This document shows, piece after piece, positions 58,748 to 64,000 of a stretch of 64,000 nucleotides of DNA. This DNA is from Microbacterium capsulatum. GTDB lineage: Bacteria; Actinomycetota; Actinomycetes; Actinomycetales; Microbacteriaceae. The position numbers were made by a program, and so were the translations under genes. How positions within the stretch are numbered: the first letter of the stretch is position 1; each line of letters begins with the position of its first letter. The stretch covers positions 201,235 to 265,234 of the forward strand of contig NZ_JAVFCB010000007.1 of assembly GCF_030865425.1 (NCBI RefSeq), written 5' to 3'. The notes under the pieces are model-generated. The model was not told the origin of the DNA and ran no database searches. It saw only the letters and a program-made list of their open reading frames with translations.

Positions 58748-60174
58748 GAGGTCACCACGGCGCTGGCCGAGAGGAACGGGCTCCGGGAGATCTCGACCTG
58801 CTCCTCGCGCGGCACGACCTTGACCCGCTCGCGGGTGTGCACGTGGGCGGCGCCGAGCGCGCGCTCGTGCGCGTCGAGTTCCAGCCAGCCGTCCCACGTG
58901 GTGACCTCGACGCCGCGCTCGGCGAGCAGGGCGAGGACGTCGTCGGACGCGGTCGGATCCTGCAGGCGCCCGGCGTCGGCGTCCTCGAGGAGGTTCGCGA
59001 TCGTCTCGGTGGCGTCGGACTTGGTGTGGCCGATGAGGCCCACCGGTCCGCGCTTGATCCAGCCGGTGGCGTACAGGCCCGGCACGCCGTCGACCCGGCC
59101 GCCCTCGTTCGGCACGACGCCGCGGCGGTCGTCGAAGGGCGCGTCGACGATCGGCGAGCCGAAGTACCCCACGGCGCGGTACACGGCCGAGACCGGGTAG
59201 TCGCGGAACTCGCCGGTGCCGCGGACGGATCCGTCGGCGTTCGGCGCGGTGCGCTCGAAGCGGATCGAGGCGACCCGGTCGTCGCCGGAGATCTCGACGG
59301 GGGCGTGCCAGAAGTGCAGGTGCAGGCGACGGGTGGCGCCCGTGGTCTCGCCCTTGTTCTCCGGGCGGTCGCGCCAGGCGTTCAGGGTGCGCAGCATGAT
59401 CTTGAGCTGGTTGTTCGGGGCGGCGGCCGGGTCCACGCCCTCGAAGTCGGCGTCGTCGACGAGGATGTCGACGCCCGCGACCTCGCCGAGCTCGCGGAGC
59501 TCGATCGGGGTGAACTTGATGTCGGCGGGCCCGCGGCGTCCGAACACGTGCACGTCGGTCACGGCCGAGGCCTCGAGCCCCGCCAGCACGTTGTCGGGCA
59601 CCTCGGTGCTGCGCAGGTTCTCCGGCAGCTTGGCGAGCACACGGGCGACGTCGAGGGCGACGTTGCCGTTGCCGATCACGGCGACGTGCTCGTCCTCGAG
59701 GGGCCAGGTGCGCGGCACGTCGGGGTGGCCGTCGTACCAGGCCACGAAGTCGGCGGCGCCGTACGAGCCGGGCAGGTCGACGCCGGGGATGTCGAGGGCG
59801 GCGTCGCGGATCGCGCCGGTCGCGAGGATCACGGCGTGGTAGCGCTCGTGCAGCTCGGCGAGGCTGATGTCGCGGCCGACCTCGATGTTGCCGAGGAAGC
59901 GGATGATCCGGCGGTCGGCGTCGACGCCGTGGGCGTCGAGCATCTCGTGCAGCGAGTTCACGATGCCCTTGATGCGGGGGTGGTCGGGCGCGACGCCGTA
60001 GCGGATCAGGCCGTAGGGCGCCGGCAGCGACTCGAACAGGTCGATCTCGACGGTGCCGAACGCGCCGTCGTCGCGGGCGGCGATCGCGTTCGAGAGGATG
60101 TTGCCGGCGTAGATGCCCGCGGGGCCGGCGCCGACGATCGCGACGCGGAGCGGGGCGGAAGAGGGAGCGGTCAC
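58744..60174 (-). CDS. fprA: Ferredoxin-NADP reductase, FprA type
   Basis: 476 residues from GTG. FAD motif [14 protein letters not shown], the FprA block [27 protein letters not shown] motif [17 protein letters not shown], and VYRAVGYFG with [18 protein letters not shown] toward the C terminus. It passes NADPH electrons to the ferredoxin encoded next. In related actinobacteria such a pair serves sulfite reductase. It overlaps cobA by 4 nt. Confidence 0.95.
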   Translation of the reverse strand: MTAPSSAPLRVAIVGAGPAGIYAGNILSNAIAARDDGAFGTVEIDLFESLPAPYGLIRYGVAPDHPRIKGIVNSLHEMLDAHGVDADRRIIRFLGNIEVGRDISLAELHERYHAVILATGAIRDAALDIPGVDLPGSYGAADFVAWYDGHPDVPRTWPLEDEHVAVIGNGNVALDVARVLAKLPENLRSTEVPDNVLAGLEASAVTDVHVFGRRGPADIKFTPIELRELGEVAGVDILVDDADFEGVDPAAAPNNQLKIMLRTLNAWRDRPENKGETTGATRRLHLHFWHAPVEISGDDRVASIRFERTAPNADGSVRGTGEFRDYPVSAVYRAVGYFGSPIVDAPFDDRRGVVPNEGGRVDGVPGLYATGWIKRGPVGLIGHTKSDATETIANLLEDADAGRLQDPTASDDVLALLAERGVEVTTWDGWLELDAHERALGAAHVHTRERVKVVPREEQVEISRSPFLSASAVVTS

Positions 60175-61067
60175 GGCTGCAGAGTCTTTCGGTCGGATCG
60201 GGTGGATGTTGTTGCACGGGCGGCTGCCATTGACCGCGAGACCGAACCCACGGCTCGAGACCGCGGATGATTCGTGCGGTCTCGCGACGTCGTTTCGGTC
60301 TCGCGGTCACGCAGGTGCGCGGCGTGCGGGCTCAGCCGCACCACGTCGCCGACGACGACGACCGCGGGGTTGCGCACCTTGCGGACGGCGGCGAGGGCGG
60401 CGATGTCGCCGAGCGTGCCGACGGTGACGCGCTCGCCGGATCCGTATCCGTCCTCGACGATCGCGACGGGGCAGTCGGCGCCGCGCGCGCCGCGGGCGAG
60501 CACGCCGGCGGTGTGGCCGAGAGTGCCGATGCCCATGAGCAGCACGACGGTGTGGTCGGATCCGCCGGGCAGCTGCTCGATCGGATCGTGCGCGCTCGCG
60601 ACGGTGAAGGCCGTGGCGACGTTGCGGTGCGTGAGCGGGATGCCGGCGACGGCGGGCACGGAGATCGCGCTGGTGACGCCGGGGACGACCCGGACGGCGA
60701 TGCCCTCGGCCTCGCAGTACAGCGACTCCTCGCGGCCGCGGCCGAGCACGAACGGATCCCCGCCCTTCAACCGCACGACCTCGCGGCCCGCGCGGGCGTG
60801 CCGCACGATGAGCGCGTTGATCTCCTCCTGCGGCACCGGGTGGTGGCCGGGGGTCTTGCCCACGTCGATCACCTCGGCGCGCAGCTCGACGCCCTCGGCG
60901 GCCAGCTGGTCGAGCACCGCGCGGGCGCCGAGGCGGTCGGCGACGATGACGTCGGCGCGCTCGAGCGCGCGCAGGCCGTGCAAGGTGAGCAGGCCGGCGT
61001 CGCCGGGGCCCGCACCGACAAGAGTGACGGTGCCGAGAGTGGCGGTTCCGTTCCGGATGGCAGTCAT
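60171..61067 (-). CDS. cobA: Uroporphyrinogen-III C-methyltransferase
   Basis: 298 residues. SAM-dependent methylase motifs are [35 protein letters not shown] and [22 protein letters not shown]. It makes precorrin-2, the precursor of sirohaem used by sulfite and nitrite reductases. The last 45 residues (from about 255) are Arg/Ser/Thr-rich and low in structure; the DNA encoding part of them (60231-60309) is a palindromic repeat of family E. The original stop was probably near [10 protein letters not shown]. Overlaps both neighbours by 1-4 nt. Confidence 0.92.
   Translation of the reverse strand: MTAIRNGTATLGTVTLVGAGPGDAGLLTLHGLRALERADVIVADRLGARAVLDQLAAEGVELRAEVIDVGKTPGHHPVPQEEINALIVRHARAGREVVRLKGGDPFVLGRGREESLYCEAEGIAVRVVPGVTSAISVPAVAGIPLTHRNVATAFTVASAHDPIEQLPGGSDHTVVLLMGIGTLGHTAGVLARGARGADCPVAIVEDGYGSGERVTVGTLGDIAALAAVRKVRNPAVVVVGDVVRLSPHAAHLRDRETETTSRDRTNHPRSRAVGSVSRSMAAARATTSTRSDRKTLQP
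60231..60309. repeat. Palindromic repeat family E, copy in cobA
   Basis: TGACCGCGAGACCGAA (60231-60246) pairs perfectly with 60294-60309, and an inner 9-bp pair CGAGACCGC (60256-60264) with 60276-60284. The same GCGAGACCGA word is at 10171. Confidence 0.85.
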
Positions 61068-62080
61068 CAGGATCCTCCTCCGATGAGTCCCCGCCGGCGC
61101 AGCACCGTGCGCTCGAGCGGGGCGAACAGTGCGAGTTCGATCAGGATCCCGATCGCGAGGATCAGGATGATCGTGGCGAGCACACCGGGCAGATCGGCCA
61201 GCTCGCGGGCCTGCTGCATCATCGAGCCCAGGCCGAACCCGAGGGATCCGCCGCTCGCGATGATCTCCGCCGCCATCAGCGAGCGCCACGAGAACGCCCA
61301 GCCCTGCTTGAGTCCGCCCAGGTAGCCGGGGAGGGCGGCGGGCAGCACGATCGCGGTCGCCGACTGCCAGCCGTTCGCGCCGAGCACGGTCCCGACGCGA
61401 CGCAGCTGCGGCGGCACCTGGTCGATGCCGGAGAGCAGCCCGTTGATGATCGACGGGATCGCGCCCATCAGGATCACGAAGTACACCGTGGCGTCGGACA
61501 GGCCGAACCAGATGATCGCGGCGGGCACCCAGGCGACCGACGGCAGCACCTGCAGGCCCGAGATGAGGGGGCCGGCGGCACGGCGGAGCGGCTTCCACTC
61601 GGCCATCAGCAGCGCGATCGGCGTGCCGATCGCGATCGAGATGACGAAGCCGACGAGGCCGCGCTCGAGGCTGGTCAGCACCGACTCCTGCAGCCGCCCG
61701 GTCGACCAGGCGTCGCCGAACGCGCCGAGCACCTGCAGCGGGCTCGGGGCCTTGTCCGGGCGCGGGTGCGCGATCACGATGTAGAGCTGCCAGGCCGCGA
61801 CGAGCACGACCAGCAGCGCGATGGGGGAGAGGATCGAGACGAGGCGGGCGCGGGTGCGCGACTCGGATCCGGATGCGGTCGTCGTGGTCTGCAGGCGGTC
61901 GAGACCGGCCTCGAGACGGGCGAGCTCGTCGTCCGCCCCCGGGGTCGTTGAGCGCGCACCGGCGGAGCCGGCGCGAGACGAAACGGCGGCGATCCGCGGG
62001 GACGGCGTTTCGTCTCGGTCGCCTGCGGCGTCCTCGCTCAACGACCGGAGGGAGGAGGAGGGGGTCGGCTCAGTCGGCAT
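61067..62080 (-). CDS. ssuC: ABC transporter permease, SsuC/TauC type
   Basis: 337 residues. Six hydrophobic segments with the permease loop LGANGWQSATAIVLPAALPGYLGGLKQGWAFSWR (EAA-type region) fit the sulfonate/nitrate/taurine family. An unusual hydrophilic N terminus of about 80 residues precedes the first helix; residues about 12-47 are encoded by a family A palindrome. The gene overlaps ssuB by 11 nt and cobA by 1 nt. Confidence 0.9.
   Translation of the reverse strand: MPTEPTPSSSLRSLSEDAAGDRDETPSPRIAAVSSRAGSAGARSTTPGADDELARLEAGLDRLQTTTTASGSESRTRARLVSILSPIALLVVLVAAWQLYIVIAHPRPDKAPSPLQVLGAFGDAWSTGRLQESVLTSLERGLVGFVISIAIGTPIALLMAEWKPLRRAAGPLISGLQVLPSVAWVPAAIIWFGLSDATVYFVILMGAIPSIINGLLSGIDQVPPQLRRVGTVLGANGWQSATAIVLPAALPGYLGGLKQGWAFSWRSLMAAEIIASGGSLGFGLGSMMQQARELADLPGVLATIILILAIGILIELALFAPLERTVLRRRGLIGGGS
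61941..62046. repeat. Palindromic repeat family A, copy in ssuC
   Basis: GGGGTCGTTGAGCG at 61941-61954 answers CGCTCAACGACC at 62035-62046, and GCGAGACGAAACG at 61973-61985 answers 62006-62017. It is read in frame as part of the ssuC N terminus. The same arms form the intergenic element at 1331-1442. Confidence 0.85.
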
Positions 62081-62870
62081 TGCGGCGGATCTCCTTCCTC
62101 AGCTCGACGGTGATCTCGGCGGCCAGCGCCGAGACCTCGGGGGACTCGATGCGGCGGTTGTGCGTGCGGGCGACGCGCCATTCGCGGGAGACCCGGCCCG
62201 GCCGGCTGGACAGCAGCACGACGCGCTGGCCGAGGCGGGCCGCCTCGCGGACGTTGTGCGTGACGAACACGATCGTGCGGCCGGTCTCCCGCCACACGTT
62301 CTCCAGCACCTCGTGCAGCAGGTCGCGGGTGATCGCGTCGAGCGCGGCGAAGGGCTCGTCCATGAGGAGCACGGGGCGGTCCTGCGCGAGCGCGCGGGCG
62401 AGCGCGACGCGCTGCCGCATGCCGCCGGACAGCTCGTGCGGGCGCTTCTCGGCGGCGTCCGCGAGGTTCACGATCCCGAGCAGGCGCAGCGCCTCGGCCC
62501 GGCGCTCGGCACGCGGCACGCCGCGCAGCCGCAGCGCGAGCTCGACGTTGCGCCGAGCGCTCAGCCACGGCATGAGTGCCGAGTCCTGGAACATCACCGC
62601 GGCGCCCTCGGGCGGGGCCGTGAGCGACCCCGAGGTCACGGGCTCGAGCCCCGCGATGAGGTTCAGCAGGGTGGACTTGCCGCAGCCGCTCGCGCCGAGC
62701 AGGCAGACGAACTCGCCGGGAGCGATGTCCAGGGAGACGTCGTCGAGGACGACCGGGCCGGATCCGTACCGCTTGGAGACGTGCGCGAGGCGCACGGCAG
62801 GATCCACCGGATCCTGCGTGGGGAGGATCGGTGCGATGCCGTCGAAGCTCGGCGCGAGCGGCGCGGTCAC
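62070..62870 (-). CDS. ssuB: ABC transporter ATPase, SsuB/TauB type
   Basis: 266 residues from GTG. Walker A LGASGCGKSTLLN, Q-loop MFQDSALMPWLS, signature LSGGMRQRVALARALA, Walker B VLLMDEPFAALDA and the H-loop VTHNV are all present. It energises the importer with ssuA and ssuC. It overlaps ssuA by 4 nt. Confidence 0.95.
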   Translation of the reverse strand: MTAPLAPSFDGIAPILPTQDPVDPAVRLAHVSKRYGSGPVVLDDVSLDIAPGEFVCLLGASGCGKSTLLNLIAGLEPVTSGSLTAPPEGAAVMFQDSALMPWLSARRNVELALRLRGVPRAERRAEALRLLGIVNLADAAEKRPHELSGGMRQRVALARALAQDRPVLLMDEPFAALDAITRDLLHEVLENVWRETGRTIVFVTHNVREAARLGQRVVLLSSRPGRVSREWRVARTHNRRIESPEVSALAAEITVELRKEIRRNAD

Positions 62871-63943
62871 TGCTTCGCTCCCAGTCCGCCGTCGCCGACC
62901 GTGCTCTCGCCGCGCTGCTTCAGAGCGGCGTTGAGCGCGGTCAGGTCGAACAGGCCGCTGATCGAGCCCTTCGTCTGCGTTCGGGCCGTGACACCGTTCT
63001 TGACGAGCGTCGAGAAGGCGGCCGCGTTCGGGTCCGCGGAGAACGAGACGTTGCCGAGCGAGCGCGTGAGCACGTCGGCGGACAGCGCCTTGCCGGTCGC
63101 GCTCTTGAGTGCGTCGTTCACGACCGTCGGGAGCTGGGTCTGGTGGGTCTTGATCCACTCGAGTGCGTCGAGGTGGCCGGCCAGCAGCTCCTTGACGGCG
63201 TCCGGGTGCTTGTCGGCGAAGTCCTTGCTGACGAGCAGCACCGTGGTCGGGAACTGGCCGTTCGGCCAGAGGTCGCGCTCGTCCTGCAGGACGTGCGCGC
63301 CGGCCTCGACCACCAGGCGCGACGCCCAGGGCTCGGGGAGCCACGCGCCGTCGAGCTGTCCGTCCTTGAACAGGGTGAGCGTCTGCGCGTTGTCGGTCGG
63401 GGTGATCTTCACGTCGCCGCCGCCGGAGATGTCGGTCTTCAGACCCTTCGACGAGAGCCAGGTGCGCAGGGCCACGTCCTGGGTGTTGCCCAGCTGAGGC
63501 GTCGCGATCTTCTTGCCCTTGAGGTCGGCGGCCGAGGTGATCCCGTCGCGCACGACGAGCGAGGCACCGCCCGAGGTCGCCCCGGCGATGACGCGCACGG
63601 ACGCCCCGCCCGACTTGATGAACGTGTTGATCGCCGGGTTCGGGCCGATGTAGGCGGCGTCGATCGCACCCGCCGAGAGCGCCTCGACGGCGGCGGGGCC
63701 GGCGCTGAACACCTCGGTCTTGAGCTTGGTCGTGCCTAGCTCCTTCTGGATCAGGCCCTCCGAGAGGCCGACCAGGGCGGGCGTGTGGGTGACCGTGGCG
63801 AAGTAGCCGAGGTGCAGCTCGGCGAGCTTCCCGGTCGCGTCGGCGCCGGAGGCGGCCGCCGAGGCGGAGGAGCAGCCGGCGACCATCGCCATGACCACTC
63901 CGAGGGTGGTGAGGGCCGTGCTGATGCGGGTCCTGCGATTCAT
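62867..63943 (-). CDS. ssuA: ABC substrate-binding lipoprotein, SsuA/TauA type
   Basis: 358 residues. A signal peptide ends in the lipobox MVAGCSS. The NMT1/SsuA-like bilobal fold shows LHLGYFATVTHTPALVGLSEG, AGPAAVEALSAGAIDAAYIGPNPAINTF, AGATSGGASLVV and WLPEPWASRLV. It binds a sulfonate, sulfate ester or similar anion at the surface. First gene of the seven-gene operon within the window; further sulfur genes may lie upstream beyond 64 kb. Confidence 0.92.
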   Translation of the reverse strand: MNRRTRISTALTTLGVVMAMVAGCSSASAAASGADATGKLAELHLGYFATVTHTPALVGLSEGLIQKELGTTKLKTEVFSAGPAAVEALSAGAIDAAYIGPNPAINTFIKSGGASVRVIAGATSGGASLVVRDGITSAADLKGKKIATPQLGNTQDVALRTWLSSKGLKTDISGGGDVKITPTDNAQTLTLFKDGQLDGAWLPEPWASRLVVEAGAHVLQDERDLWPNGQFPTTVLLVSKDFADKHPDAVKELLAGHLDALEWIKTHQTQLPTVVNDALKSATGKALSADVLTRSLGNVSFSADPNAAAFSTLVKNGVTARTQTKGSISGLFDLTALNAALKQRGESTVGDGGLGAKQ

Positions 63944-64000
63944 TGTCGCCTCCTTCGTGGCGGTTCTGAGGTGGTTCGGGTCTGCGTGCGCCGGGTCGTT

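Noticed and set aside
1..64000. CRISPR array, prophage or insertion sequence
   Set aside because: No regular repeat-spacer array, no transposase, integrase, terminase or capsid-like protein in any frame. The direct repeats found are two-copy only.

Overview
The window is about 70% G+C with strong third-position G/C bias and many GTG/TTG starts. It carries actinobacterial markers: a DivIVA-like coiled-coil protein, a bifunctional-type dcd, FprA with a 7Fe ferredoxin, and a CopD-CtaG fusion. Together these suggest a member of the Microbacteriaceae, most likely Microbacterium or a close relative. This is a judgement from gene content and codon style, not a database result. I see no rRNA, CRISPR array, transposase or prophage module. 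I find one tRNA gene (Gly-CCC).

Layout. 0-8 kb: a DivIVA-like protein; a Zur/Fur regulator with a YraQ-type permease and its TIGR03943 partner; a membrane-anchored unknown; an alkyladenine DNA glycosylase; rpmB-rpmG-rpsN (all lacking zinc cysteines); and HU. 8-13 kb: CopD-CtaG, a membrane-anchored unknown and a Pif1-like helicase. 13-21.3 kb: a carbohydrate island with a double-TetR regulator, a divergent MFS importer and one 1883-residue reading frame joining GH20, GH1 and GH3 glycosidases. The island is bracketed by two 60-bp direct repeats and is poor in the GGATCC word that saturates the flanking DNA. 21.5-30 kb: a small membrane protein coupled to a histidine kinase/response regulator pair, a beta-lactamase-fold lipoprotein with a changed active site, CorA, a cation/proton antiporter and a sugar porter. 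30-38.7 kb: an NCS1 permease, TetR-aidB with a divergent SDR, a DUF1801 protein, and an HxlR-controlled DoxX/MFS/FMN-reductase set.

38.7-48.6 kb: a candidate amine-utilisation locus with LysR plus a PLP decarboxylase, an RpiR regulator, an EgtC-like class II amidohydrolase, a glutamine-synthetase-like gamma-glutamyl ligase, an APC permease, a class III aminotransferase and a FluG-type amidohydrolase. The parts resemble a rearranged Puu (gamma-glutamylated putrescine) pathway. Next to it lies a LysM-like secreted protein gene between two 85-bp copies of the amidohydrolase 3' end. 49.5-57.3 kb: a tiny acidic protein, tRNA-Gly, dcd, an MFS/AraC pair, two divergent His/Gly-rich winged-helix regulators around CATG-rich operators, an Atg22-like transporter and a lone TOPRIM-like protein. 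57.4-64 kb: a seven-gene, fully overlapping minus-strand operon (ssuA-ssuB-ssuC-cobA-fprA-fdx-flavoprotein) that fits uptake of a sulfur source plus sirohaem synthesis and electron supply for sulfite reduction.

Two window-wide patterns stand out. Several families of long palindromic repeats occur both between genes and in frame inside genes (AAG, ssuC, cobA, the 21.5-kb membrane protein). At least ten genes have a TANNNT-like -10 box only 6-8 nt before the start codon, implying leaderless mRNAs.
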